Position numbers and translations under genes: made by a program
Shown: positions 7,325 to 14,772 of the stretch, piece by piece
Layout of the letters: the number at the start of each line of letters is the position of its first letter
How positions within the stretch are numbered: the first letter of the stretch is position 1
Notes under the pieces: model-generated
Told to the model about the DNA's origin: nothing
The model's database searches: none
What the model saw: the letters and a program-made list of their open reading frames with translations, nothing else
NCBI GenBank assembly: GCA_900550375.1
Contig: URRP01000029.1
Coordinates: forward strand, 1 to 31,138
Source: an uncultured Alistipes sp.
GTDB taxonomy: Bacteria > Bacteroidota > Bacteroidia > Bacteroidales > Rikenellaceae
Direction of reading: 5' to 3'
Length of the DNA stretch: 31,138 nt

Positions 7325-8998
7325 TTACTCCATCAATTTTTTGTATTTCACGCGGTGGGGCGTCGTATCGCCGCCCTGCGCACGCTTCCACTCCTCGAAC
7401 TCGCTGTACGAGCCCTGATAGAAGACCGCTTCCGAGTCGCCCTCGAACGAGAGGATATGCGTGGCGATACGGTCCAAGAACCAGCGGTCGTGCGAGATGA
7501 CAACGGCACAGCCGGCGAAGTTCTCCAGACCCTCCTCCAGTGCCCGCAGCGTGTTGACGTCGATGTCGTTGGTCGGCTCGTCCAGCAGCAACACGTTGCC
7601 GCCCTCCTTGAGCGCGAGGGCCAGATGCAGACGATTGCGCTCGCCGCCCGACAGCACGCCGCACTTCTTCTCCTGATCGGCGCCCGTAAAGTTGAAACGC
7701 GCCACGTATGCCCGCGCCGACACCTGACGGTTGCCCAGCTGAATCCATTCGCTGTTCTGCGAAATCACCTCGTAAACCGTCTTTTCGGGATCGATCGACT
7801 TGTGCTGCTGATCGACATACGCGGGTTTGACGGTCTGCCCGACGGTGAAGGTTCCCGACGTCGGCGGTTCGATTCCCATAATCATGCGGAAGAGGGTAGT
7901 CTTCCCCGTCCCGTTGGGACCGATGACACCCACGATGCCTGCGGGCGGCAGCGAGAAATTCAGATTCTCGTAAAGCACGCGGTCGCCGAAAGCCTTCTTC
8001 ACGTCGTGGGCCTCGATGACCACGTCGCCCAGACGCGGGCCGTTCGGAATATAGATTTCGAGTTTCTCCTCCTGCTGCTTGGCATCTTCGTTGAGCATTT
8101 TGTCGTAGGCCGACAGACGCGCCTTGCTCTTGGCATGACGGCCCGCAGGCGACATACGCACCCATTCCAACTCGCGTTCGAGGGTTTTTCGGCGCTTCGA
8201 AGCCTGTTTCTCTTCCATCTCCAGCCGCTTGGACTTCTGCTCCAGCCATCCCGAGTAGTTGCCTTTCCACGGAATACCCTCGCCGCGATCCAGTTCCAGA
8301 ATCCAGCCCGCCACGTTGTCGAGGAAGTAACGGTCGTGGGTCACGGCGATGACCGTACCCTTGTACTGCTGCAGGTGCTGCTCCAGCCAGTCGATCGACT
8401 CGGCGTCGAGGTGGTTGGTCGGCTCGTCCAGCAGCAGCACGTCGGGCTGCTGCAACAGCAGCCGGCACAGCGCCACACGGCGGCGTTCACCGCCCGACAG
8501 CACCCGCACCGACTGATCGGGATCGGGGCAGCGCAGGGCGTCCATCGCACGTTCCAATACACTGTCAAGCTCCCAGCCCCCCGCATGGTCGATCTGCTCG
8601 TACAGCTCGCCCTGCCGCTCGATGAGTTTGGCCATCGTATCGTCGTCCATCGGTTCGCACAATTTCTGGTTGATCTCTTCGTACTCCTTCAGAAGAGATA
8701 CGGTTGCGGCACAACCTTCCTCAACTACTTCGCGCACGGTTTTCGTATCGTCCAGCTGCGGCTCCTGCTCCAGATAGCCGACCGTGTAACCGGGCGAGAA
8801 GACCACCTCGCCTTGGAAATTCTTATCGAGACCCGCGATGATCTTCATCAGCGTCGACTTACCCGAACCGTTCAGACCGATAATGCCGATCTTGGCTCCG
8901 TAGAAGAAGGAGAGATAGATGTCGTTGAGTACCTTTTTCTGATTGGTGAAGGTCTTGGAGACCCCGACCATGGAAAAGATGATTTTTTCGTCTGCCAT
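7325..8998 (-). CDS. ettA: ABC-F translation factor EttA
   Basis: A 557-residue soluble tandem ABC ATPase without membrane segments; E. coli EttA has 555. The first cassette has Walker A GLNGSGKST and signature LSGGERRRVAL with LLLDEPTNHLDAES; an arm region typical of EttA lies within it. A linker rich in charged residues (KRLEMEEKQASKRRKTLERE) is followed by the second cassette with GPNGTGKTT and LSGGERNRLHLAL. EttA binds the ribosomal E site and gates entry into elongation according to ATP/ADP level (family knowledge). An open frame continues upstream to 9565, but only through intergenic repeats, so I start at MADEKIIF. It heads the ettA-hisS operon; a long structured leader separates it from the promoter. 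Confidence 0.95.
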   Translation of the reverse strand: MADEKIIFSMVGVSKTFTNQKKVLNDIYLSFFYGAKIGIIGLNGSGKSTLMKIIAGLDKNFQGEVVFSPGYTVGYLEQEPQLDDTKTVREVVEEGCAATVSLLKEYEEINQKLCEPMDDDTMAKLIERQGELYEQIDHAGGWELDSVLERAMDALRCPDPDQSVRVLSGGERRRVALCRLLLQQPDVLLLDEPTNHLDAESIDWLEQHLQQYKGTVIAVTHDRYFLDNVAGWILELDRGEGIPWKGNYSGWLEQKSKRLEMEEKQASKRRKTLERELEWVRMSPAGRHAKSKARLSAYDKMLNEDAKQQEEKLEIYIPNGPRLGDVVIEAHDVKKAFGDRVLYENLNFSLPPAGIVGVIGPNGTGKTTLFRMIMGIEPPTSGTFTVGQTVKPAYVDQQHKSIDPEKTVYEVISQNSEWIQLGNRQVSARAYVARFNFTGADQEKKCGVLSGGERNRLHLALALKEGGNVLLLDEPTNDIDVNTLRALEEGLENFAGCAVVISHDRWFLDRIATHILSFEGDSEAVFYQGSYSEFEEWKRAQGGDTTPHRVKYKKLME

Positions 8999-9172
8999 AG
9001 ATTCATGCGAGGAAGACGGGGAATTAATATGATCGAAGGGTTCGCCTGCCGGAACGGAATCCGTCTTCCTCACATGAACGGCGTTTTTACAAACGCCGAC
9101 TCCGTTTCGACATTTCCTTTTGACAAAGGAAACCCTATGCCTGCCGAACCGCCCAAAATACCGAAGCGACTC
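8999..9172 (-). promoter_or_regulatory. Structured 5' leader of ettA
   Basis: About 174 nt lie between the predicted start of transcription and the ettA ATG. Two perfect hairpins are present: 8-bp CGGCGTTT/AAACGCCG with a 4-base loop (9098-9079) and 11-bp GAGGAAGACGG/CCGTCTTCCTC (9071-9009), the second ending about 10 nt before the start codon. Neither is followed by a T run, so simple termination is not indicated. Whether the leader regulates is inference. Confidence 0.45.
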
Positions 9173-9178
9173 GGACGA

Positions 9179-9257
9179 CAAAGATACGAAAAAGCCGAGC
9201 GCAAAAGCAAATTTATTTGCATTTTGCCGAGGCGCAGTATCTAAGGCGAAGCCAAAG
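9179..9257 (-). repeat. Dispersed promoter-bearing repeat, copy R2
   Basis: Nearly identical to R1 across about 80 bp. Minus strand promoter: TTTG 9211-9208, 21 bases, TATCTTTG 9186-9179, facing ettA. The central hairpin is GCAAAAGCAAAT against ATTTGC-A-TTTTGC (9201-9227). Confidence 0.75.
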
Positions 9258-9337
9258 ATGACGAAAAAGCCGAGCGCAAAAGCAAATTCAGTTGCATTTT
9301 GCCGAGGCGAAGTATCTAAGGCGCAGCCAAAGGTACG
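9253..9337 (-). repeat. Dispersed repeat, tandem copy R2b
   Basis: Second copy directly abutting R2 in the same orientation. Its -7 box reads CATCTTTG instead of TATCTTTG, so only the gene-proximal copy appears to be a working promoter. Its inner hairpin has AGTTGC in place of ATTTGC. Confidence 0.7.
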
Positions 9338-9343
9338 AAAAAA

Positions 9344-9365
9344 GAGCGTATTTTCCGATACGCTC
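9344..9365 (-). terminator. Intrinsic terminator of the TlpA-like gene
   Basis: Perfect 8-bp stem GAGCGTAT/ATACGCTC with 6-base loop; on the minus strand it is followed by TTTTTT (9343-9338). It ends transcription just before the repeats R2b and R2. Confidence 0.9.
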
Positions 9366-9393
9366 CGAGGATATTCAGGGAAAACGCCCGAAA

Positions 9394-10482
9394 CTACTTT
9401 TCCAGCAGTTCTCCGACGACCGAACCGAGCCGGTCGCCGCGCAGATCGGTCGCAACGACCTTGCCCGTCGCACAGTCGACGAGGAAATTCGAAGGGATCG
9501 TTTTCACTCCGTAAGCCTGCTTGGCGGCTTTGGATCCTTCGTTCGGATCGCAGACGTTGACCCACGCGATCCCGCGCTCACCGAGCACCTGCCGCCACCG
9601 GTCGAGACGGCTGTCCATCGAAACGGCATAAATCTCGAATCCCCGCTCCCGACAAGCGTCGTAGGTCTCCAGCAAATAGGGAATCTCCTCCATGCAGGGG
9701 CTGCACCACGTCGCCCAGAAATCGACCAGCACGTAACGCACCCCTTCGCGCTCGATAAGATCGCTCAACCGGATCGGCCGCCGCTCGGTATCGGGCAGCT
9801 CCACTTCGACATAATGCGTCATCCGACACTCTGTCTGCTTCGACCGGCTCTCCTCCTCCGCCGTGCGACGTTCCAGCACCTCCCGCAAAGCCTGCGTCCG
9901 CTGCATGGCGGGCGTAAAACGCCGCGCGAGACGGCGCAGCTCCGCCGAATCGGCCAGCTTCATCTCGGCGATCGCTCCGAGACGATAGATCCCGAAAAGG
10001 TTATCCAGATTGCGCTCCATGTAGAGCATCGGAAAAATACGCATCAGCGTGTCGAGCTTCGCGGCAACCTCCGACTGAGGTACCTCGCGACTGTTGATGC
10101 GTGCCATCAACCGCTCCCGCTCATCCGAAAACCCGCTCTGCGCATCGTTCGACGGCGTTCCATAGGCCCGTACCCACGACCGGTCGAACGTGTAAACGGG
10201 CCATTCAGGAAACATCGTCCCCTCGACGCGCACCGTACCCGGCTCGAGATAGAACGACTCCAGAATCGTCCCGTCGTTCATCAGATGCACGAGCATCGGC
10301 TCCTCGACCGGCACCTCCATGCGGAACCGGCCTTCGACCACACCGACCGAATCGATCGTCCGCCCGTCCCGCACCACACGGACATAGTCCTCCACCCCCT
10401 CGACCGATCCTTCGATCAGACAGGTGTCCGGCCCCGAACAGGCAAAAAGGCCGCAAAGGCACAACGCAAAGATTTTCTTCAT
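9394..10482 (-). CDS. TlpA-like thioredoxin lipoprotein with N-terminal DUF4369-type domain
   Basis: A 362-residue envelope lipoprotein. Residues 1-15 form a lipoprotein signal with lipobox LFAC (Cys15). Residues about 20-110 resemble the DUF4369 beta domain common before thioredoxin folds in Bacteroidota; a helical linker follows; the C-terminal thioredoxin fold (about 225-360) has the redox motif WCSPC (Cys260 and Cys263) in DFWATWCSPC and the cis-proline region KTIPSNFLVD. By family it reduces or isomerises disulfides or serves cytochrome maturation in the periplasm; the partner is unknown. It is transcribed alone, divergently from rubrerythrin, with its own -7 box (10506-10499) and terminator (9365-9344). 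Confidence 0.9.
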   Translation of the reverse strand: MKKIFALCLCGLFACSGPDTCLIEGSVEGVEDYVRVVRDGRTIDSVGVVEGRFRMEVPVEEPMLVHLMNDGTILESFYLEPGTVRVEGTMFPEWPVYTFDRSWVRAYGTPSNDAQSGFSDERERLMARINSREVPQSEVAAKLDTLMRIFPMLYMERNLDNLFGIYRLGAIAEMKLADSAELRRLARRFTPAMQRTQALREVLERRTAEEESRSKQTECRMTHYVEVELPDTERRPIRLSDLIEREGVRYVLVDFWATWCSPCMEEIPYLLETYDACRERGFEIYAVSMDSRLDRWRQVLGERGIAWVNVCDPNEGSKAAKQAYGVKTIPSNFLVDCATGKVVATDLRGDRLGSVVGELLEK

Positions 10483-10498
10483 ACGTCAAACGTTTCTC

Positions 10499-10506
10499 CA
10501 AAGATA
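10499..10506 (-). promoter_or_regulatory. -7 box of the TlpA-like gene
   Basis: Minus strand TATCTTTG, 17 bases before the ATG, giving a very short leader of about 10 nt. No clear TTTG at the standard distance. Confidence 0.5.
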
Positions 10507-10629
10507 GGCATAATCCGGTTACAACCGCCGCCTGCACAAAAAAAGAGTGAACCGGCTCCTATAAAATTATCTTATCCCGCTATAAAAATAAAGAATTGAA
10601 TTCTTCGACGCACATCCGACAATTATTGT

Positions 10630-10637
10630 TATCTTTG
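10630..10637 (+). promoter_or_regulatory. -7 box of rubrerythrin
   Basis: TATCTTTG followed by GG, about 42 bases before the rubrerythrin ATG. The best upstream element is only TTCG (10604-10607) at 22 bases. The AT-rich stretch 10561-10600 could be an UP-like region. Confidence 0.5.
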
Positions 10638-10678
10638 GGATGCAAAAAAACGAATTCCACTTAAAAAAATAGACAGTT

Positions 10679-11254
10679 ATGAAAAGTATCAAAGGAACCC
10701 GGACCGAAAAGAATCTGCTTACGGCATTCGCAGGCGAATCGCAGGCGCGCAACCGGTATACCTATTTCGCAAGCGTAGCCAAGAAAGAGGGTTACGAGCA
10801 GATCGCAGGTGTCTTCCTCGAAACGGCCGATCAGGAAAAAGAGCACGCCAAAAAGTTCTTCAAGTACCTCGAAGGCGGATGCCTTTCCATCACGGCTAGC
10901 TTCCCGGCAGGAATAATCGGCACTACGGAAGAGAACCTCAAGGCCGCGGCAATGGGCGAGAACGAGGAGTGGACCGATATGTATCCCGAATTCGCAAAGG
11001 TGGCCGACGAGGAGGGTTTCCCCGAGATCGCCGCCACGTTCCGCATGGTGATCGTCGCCGAGCGCGAGCATGAGGATCGTTACCTCAAGCTGCTGAGCCG
11101 GTTGACCGACGGCAATTTCTTCATCCGCGACCACGAAATCTGGTGGCAGTGCCGCAACTGCGGGTACGTTTGCAAGGGTACCGAGGCTCCGAAGATCTGC
11201 CCCGCCTGCAAGCATCCTCAGGCCTACTTCGAACCGAAGAAAGAGAACTATTAG
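10679..11254 (+). CDS. rbr: Rubrerythrin
   Basis: A 191-residue non-haem iron peroxidase that reduces hydrogen peroxide in anaerobes. The ferritin-like domain (about 1-145) holds the diiron ligands, visible as Glu20 (in FAGESQARNRY), E-x2-H at 53-56, Glu97 and E-R-E-H around 128-131. The C-terminal rubredoxin domain has Cys158, Cys161, Cys174 and Cys177 (CRNCGY and CPACKHP) for the single FeS4 iron. All ligands are present. It is monocistronic, with a -7 box 42 bases upstream and a strong bidirectional terminator downstream. Presence of this enzyme supports an obligate anaerobe that meets transient oxygen. Identification is secure; the peroxide-responsive regulator, if any, is not in the window. 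Confidence 0.97.
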   Translation: MKSIKGTRTEKNLLTAFAGESQARNRYTYFASVAKKEGYEQIAGVFLETADQEKEHAKKFFKYLEGGCLSITASFPAGIIGTTEENLKAAAMGENEEWTDMYPEFAKVADEEGFPEIAATFRMVIVAEREHEDRYLKLLSRLTDGNFFIRDHEIWWQCRNCGYVCKGTEAPKICPACKHPQAYFEPKKENY

Positions 11255-11276
11255 GCCGCCACAAGACGCAAGCATG

Positions 11277-11304
11277 AAGCGAACCCCAACAGGTTCGCTT
11301 TTTT
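11277..11304. terminator. Bidirectional terminator between rubrerythrin and the CapA-like gene
   Basis: Stem AAGCGAACC/GGTTCGCTT (9 bp) with 6-base loop, then TTTT. The stop codon of the convergent CapA-like gene overlaps the T run at 11304. Confidence 0.9.
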
Positions 11305-12413
11305 CAATCCGGCACGCCGAGCAGCGTTCGGGTGTCCTGCATAAACCGATCATAGGCCGCGCGGGCATAAGCCGGCATCGAGAGGGTATCACCCACTTCG
11401 GGCGGTAGGATACGGTAGCGGGGCAGGGAGACCCACACCGGAGTGGCCTGCGCCGCATAGCGCATCGTCCGGCGGCAGCTCGAATCGCCCGCAATCCGTT
11501 TGACGACCTCCACCTCTCCCAGCAGACCGCCGTCGCAGAACCGCTTCCGCTGGTTCGAGACGAAATTGCCCAGCGAGTAGAAGACCACGCCTGTCGAATC
11601 CTGCTCAACCGTTTGCGCTACATGCGGATGGCTGCCGACGATCAGATCCGCACCCTGCCGCCGCAGCAAACCGGCCAGCTCCCGCTGCACGCGGCTGGGC
11701 TGACGTTTGTATTCGTTACCCCAATGCAGAAAAACAATGACGCAATCGGTCGACGGGCGGTCGACGGCCGCCAGATCGCGGATCAGGACCGCCGTATCGA
11801 TCCGGTTGACCGTCGTGCCCGCCGGCACGGGCAGACCGTTGGTGCCATAGGTATAGCTGAACAGCGCGAAACGGATGCCGTTCACCTCGAAGCGCAGCGG
11901 GTGGTCGGCCCCATGCCGCAGCGAATCGACGAAGGTTCCCGTATGACGAATGCCCGCATCGTCGAGCGCGGCGAGCGTCGTGCCAATGCCCCGCGCACCG
12001 CCGTCACAGCAGTGGTTGTTGGCCGTGACGGCCGCATCGACGCCCGCTCGGCGCAGGGCACGAGCCAGCGACAAAGGGGTACGGAAACAGGGATACCCCG
12101 TATAGGGAGCGGTCGGGGAGAGGGTCGTCTCGAGATTGACCACCACCAGATCGGCCGCTTCGAAGCGGGGTCTTACGTAGCGGAACTGTTCGTAGAAGTC
12201 ATATGCCCCGTCGGCTCTGCGCGCCGCGGTCAACTGCGGCAGATGCGCCATCACATCGCCGGCAAAGAGCAACCGAGCACGAAAAACGCGTTCCCGCAGC
12301 AGCGGCGCCGTAGTCACCGGCTGCGGCCGAACACCCCGCAGGTATGCGGCACTGACGACGACCGAAGCGGCCATCAGCAGCAGAACGGCGAAATTACCTA
12401 CCAAGCGCTTCAT
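11304..12413 (-). CDS. CapA-family metallophosphatase-like protein
   Basis: A 369-residue protein of the CapA/PgsA (PGA_cap) family with a calcineurin-like metallophosphatase fold. An N-terminal membrane anchor or signal (NFAVLLLMAASVVVSAAYL, about 6-24) places the domain outside the cytoplasmic membrane. Family motifs in order are FAGDVMAHLPQ, VVNLETTLS, AVTANNHCCDGGARG, FLHWGNEYKRQPS and GSHPHVAQ, followed by SLGNFVSNQ. CapA is linked to poly-gamma-glutamate capsule in Bacillus, but most Bacteroidota members have no such gene cluster and none is visible here, so the substrate is unknown. The start at 12413 begins the membrane segment; the longer open frame overlaps the upstream DUF4491 gene. 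The gap to DUF4491 is 10 bp, so the two form an operon. Confidence 0.88.
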   Translation of the reverse strand: MKRLVGNFAVLLLMAASVVVSAAYLRGVRPQPVTTAPLLRERVFRARLLFAGDVMAHLPQLTAARRADGAYDFYEQFRYVRPRFEAADLVVVNLETTLSPTAPYTGYPCFRTPLSLARALRRAGVDAAVTANNHCCDGGARGIGTTLAALDDAGIRHTGTFVDSLRHGADHPLRFEVNGIRFALFSYTYGTNGLPVPAGTTVNRIDTAVLIRDLAAVDRPSTDCVIVFLHWGNEYKRQPSRVQRELAGLLRRQGADLIVGSHPHVAQTVEQDSTGVVFYSLGNFVSNQRKRFCDGGLLGEVEVVKRIAGDSSCRRTMRYAAQATPVWVSLPRYRILPPEVGDTLSMPAYARAAYDRFMQDTRTLLGVPD

Positions 12414-12423
12414 CCGACAGTCC

Positions 12424-12726
12424 TCAACTCTTCTTTTCACGTTTGGGAAACCAGCCTTTCGCCACGCGCTCGCGCTGCTCGAACAGTTCGCCGATCGCCC
12501 ACAGCGACGAAGCACCCCACACGGCCAGCAGGATTGAGAGAATCAGATTCTCGACCCACAGCGAAGCCGCAAGCGTCACCACGCCCGACACGGCGAAAGC
12601 CCACCAGCAGCGCACGCCGAAATAGTATTCGCCCTTGATGACAAAGGGGTGAAAGAGGCCGATAATGAGAAAGGTCGCCGCACCGACGACGATTCCTGCG
12701 AGATGATATGTCTCTAAAAATTCCAT
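12424..12726 (-). CDS. DUF4491 small membrane protein
   Basis: A 100-residue protein of the DUF4491 family, found mainly in Bacteroidota and function unknown. Three hydrophobic segments are visible: about 9-28 (LAGIVVGAATFLIIGLF), 42-58 (AFAVSGVVTLAASL) and 60-78 (NLILSILLAVWGASSLW). A conserved soluble tail reads GELFEQRERVAKGWFPK. ATG codons at 12729 and 12726 are adjacent; the family usually begins close to the second. The promoter borne by repeat R3 places the start of transcription almost on these codons, so the mRNA may be leaderless or nearly so. It precedes the CapA-like gene by 10 bp in one operon. Confidence 0.82.
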   Translation of the reverse strand: MEFLETYHLAGIVVGAATFLIIGLFHPFVIKGEYYFGVRCWWAFAVSGVVTLAASLWVENLILSILLAVWGASSLWAIGELFEQRERVAKGWFPKREKKS

Positions 12727-12734
12727 CATACGGA

Positions 12735-12815
12735 CAAAGATAGTGCAAGCCGAGTGCAAAAGCAAACGGAGTTTGCAGTTTTGCCGAGGCGCAGCCTATC
12801 TAAGCGGGCCTTGCC
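12735..12815 (-). repeat. Dispersed promoter-bearing repeat, copy R3
   Basis: Same family as R1. Minus strand promoter TTTG 12766-12763, 20 bases, TATCTTTG 12742-12735, directly in front of DUF4491. The inner stem is GCAAAC/GTTTGC instead of GCAAAT/ATTTGC, a paired change that keeps the hairpin. Its far end diverges (GCCTATCTAAGCGGGCC). Confidence 0.75.
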
Positions 12816-12818
12816 CCG

Positions 12819-12896
12819 CAAAGATGCAAGCCGAGTGCAAAAGCAAACGGAGTTTGCAGTTTTGCCGAGGCGGAGTATCTAAGGCGTAGCCAAAGG
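12819..12896 (-). repeat. Dispersed repeat, tandem copy R3b
   Basis: Second copy behind R3 with the same GCAAAC/GTTTGC stem. Its -7 box is CATCTTTG, the same T-to-C change seen in R2b, so it is probably not a working promoter. Confidence 0.7.
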
Positions 12897-12992
12897 CGGC
12901 CGATCCTCACGTCGCACCTGCAGCGCTCCTCAGGATGACAACGCAACTGTCATTCCGAGCGAAGTGAAACGAAGCGTGGGAATCAACCGATT

Positions 12993-13030
12993 GAATTTGC
13001 ATTTTGCCGAGGCGAAGTAGCCAAAGGTAC
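12993..13030 (-). repeat. Truncated repeat copy R3c
   Basis: Only the distal half of the family unit is present (ATTTGCATTTTGCCGAGGCG through GCCAAAGGTAC). The 90 bp before it (12900-12992) hold GTCATTCCGAGCGAAG and GAAGCGTGGGAATC, which look like another intergenic repeat type. No gene is seen in 12897-13246. Confidence 0.55.
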
Positions 13031-13063
13031 AAAAAAACGGGCATCCCCGCAAGGATACTGCCC
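13031..13063 (-). terminator. Terminator-like hairpin behind the porin
   Basis: Minus strand GGGCA-GTA-TCC, loop, GGATGCCC with a 3-base bulge, followed by G and seven T (13037-13031). It may be a backup to the terminator at 13137-13172. Confidence 0.4.
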
Positions 13064-13136
13064 CGCAAGCAATCAAAGGGCCGAACCCTTCGCAGCACCT
13101 CCCGCCGAATCGGATTCTCCCCGCGGACGACGCACG

Positions 13137-13172
13137 AAAAAACCGGCGATCCCGTGAAAAGGATCGCCGGTT
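13137..13172 (-). terminator. Intrinsic terminator of the porin gene
   Basis: Perfect 12-bp stem AACCGGCGATCC/GGATCGCCGGTT with 8-base loop; on the minus strand a T run follows (13140-13137). Confidence 0.88.
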
Positions 13173-13189
13173 GTATCGACTCAGCCCTC

Positions 13190-13226
13190 GGAGGAGACCC
13201 GCACACCGTAAGGAGGAGACTCGCAC
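13190..13226. repeat. Short direct repeat behind the porin
   Basis: The unit GGAGGAGAC-Y-CGCAC occurs at 13190-13204 and 13212-13226, a 22-bp period, between the porin stop and its terminator. Confidence 0.6.
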
Positions 13227-13246
13227 CGCAGGCGGAAAGTCGTCGT

Positions 13247-14593
13247 TTAGAAGTTATACTGCACCTGCATACTCACGCGGTTGGCATGGTTCTTCAGGCC
13301 GTCCATGTTTTCGCGGCGGCCGTAGAGATACTCGGCGGCGATGCTGCAACGCGAGGTGAAGTTATAGAAGATATTCCCGAAAATGTATTGACCGTTGCGA
13401 TACTGGTCGCCCGAGAAATAGCCGTGCTTCTGCTGGATGTGCGCCTCGGAATAACCGCCCGAGATGAAGAGACGCTGCGGCAGGATATTGATACGCGCTG
13501 CGCCGTACCAGCCCCACATCGGCATGGTCTGAATTCGGTTCGGGTCCTGCGGATCGGGTGTGAAGTCGTAGCCCAGTCCCGACAAGTCCTGAATGTAGTT
13601 GGAGATGCCCTCGCCGTAGACACCGTTACCGTAGATCGTCAGCACGCGGGCAATATTGATACAGGTGCTCGCCTGAACGCCCCAGCCCAGCAGCGAAGTG
13701 TTGTTCTCGGTGGTCGCATTGTGCAGATAGAGATCGCGCACGACGCCCGTCACACGGAAATGGCTGTCGCGTTTGGCACCCCAAGCATACTGGAAGTAGA
13801 CCGGAAAATCGGGCACGCGCTGCGGAATCGGATCGAACGTCTCGCCGAACGTGCCGCTCACGCTGGGCAGCTCGGCGGCAAGACCGAACTTCAGATGGTC
13901 GTTGGCAAAGGGAACTTCGTAACGGATCATCGTAGCAAAGGTAAAGTTGTAGGCGTTCGGCCCCTGAAAGTCGATCGTCGTGGGACCTGCATCGAGGTCG
14001 CAGAAGGTCGTCACGTCGCGGCCGAAGGTAAAGCCCTTGAACGAAACGTAAGCTTCGCGCAGACGCGGCGTATAGCTGCCCTGCGCACCGCCGCGGAAGT
14101 CGGTGGAGACATAGACGACTACGCGACCCAACGCACGGGTATTGGCGATACCTTTAAGATATATACGCGAGGTGGAGGCGTCCATCGACAGCCTCTGCCG
14201 GGTGGCGTAATTGCCCGGAATCGGAATCGACGAAGTAACGAAATCGGTCGCCGACGGCGTTCCGTCGAAGTCGTAGCTCGTACGCAGGGCGATGAACCCT
14301 CCGAGCGCCAGCGAATACTTGTTCTGCTTGTGCGCAAAGAGGAACTGCGGCCGTCCGGGCTGCTGGAAACCGGTACGCTGCGTCTGGTTATAATCGTCGA
14401 CGGCGTCCATCATGGCTATCCGGTTACGGGCTGCACGGGCACGCCACTCGCAGGGGATAAGCGTATCGGTCTCCTGAACCGAGATCATGTAAACCGTAGG
14501 CGAACTCCCGTCCTGAGCAGAGGACGTGTAAGGCTGCGCCGAAGCCGCGGTAGTGAGGAACAACGCAGCGATAAAAAGTCGAACTGTTTTCAT
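13247..14593 (-). CDS. DcaP-like outer-membrane porin
   Basis: A 448-residue outer-membrane beta-barrel. A signal peptide covers about residues 1-19 (MKTVRLFIAALFLTTAASA). The mature part has alternating strands with aromatic ends and finishes with a terminal phenylalanine (VSMQVQYNF), the signal for barrel assembly. The stretch ALGGFIALRTSYDFDG and the later FKGFTFGRDVTTF with FQGPNAY are typical of DcaP-like porins, which form trimers with an N-terminal periplasmic coiled coil in Acinetobacter. The N-terminal region here (WRARAARNRIAMMDAVDD) is short and only weakly coil-like. The solute is unknown. It is monocistronic, divergent from the metallophosphatase, with strong terminators downstream. 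I see no clear promoter in the 179-bp divergent gap for this strand. Confidence 0.85.
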   Translation of the reverse strand: MKTVRLFIAALFLTTAASAQPYTSSAQDGSSPTVYMISVQETDTLIPCEWRARAARNRIAMMDAVDDYNQTQRTGFQQPGRPQFLFAHKQNKYSLALGGFIALRTSYDFDGTPSATDFVTSSIPIPGNYATRQRLSMDASTSRIYLKGIANTRALGRVVVYVSTDFRGGAQGSYTPRLREAYVSFKGFTFGRDVTTFCDLDAGPTTIDFQGPNAYNFTFATMIRYEVPFANDHLKFGLAAELPSVSGTFGETFDPIPQRVPDFPVYFQYAWGAKRDSHFRVTGVVRDLYLHNATTENNTSLLGWGVQASTCINIARVLTIYGNGVYGEGISNYIQDLSGLGYDFTPDPQDPNRIQTMPMWGWYGAARINILPQRLFISGGYSEAHIQQKHGYFSGDQYRNGQYIFGNIFYNFTSRCSIAAEYLYGRRENMDGLKNHANRVSMQVQYNF

Positions 14594-14740
14594 AAGCTCT
14601 TGTGTTTTTTTTGATTTAGAACTGTTTATTAATGTTGGATAACAGCCAGTTAATATTCGCCCTTACCGGAAGCAAGATATATGCCAAAAAATTTAGCTCG
14701 ATTCTTGAATCGACGCGATCGGATATTCCGCCCGTTTTCG

Positions 14741-14748
14741 TATATTTG
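14741..14748 (+). promoter_or_regulatory. -7 box of the metallophosphatase operon
   Basis: TATATTTG followed by C fits TAnnTTTG. Transcription near 14755 makes the ATG at 14773 the first usable start. No TTTG at the standard spacing. Confidence 0.5.
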
Positions 14749-14772
14749 CAACATCTTCATAATCTATCAGCT

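Noticed and set aside
5842..7500. Plus-strand frame of 552 residues opposite hisS
   Set aside because: Antisense shadow; hisS motifs on the minus strand are unambiguous.
8999..9565. N-terminal extension of EttA by 189 residues
   Set aside because: The extension is translation through intergenic repeats and a terminator; the family starts at MADEKIIF.
12930..13226. Two overlapping minus-strand frames of about 98 residues
   Set aside because: They run through repeats and terminator hairpins and show no family pattern.
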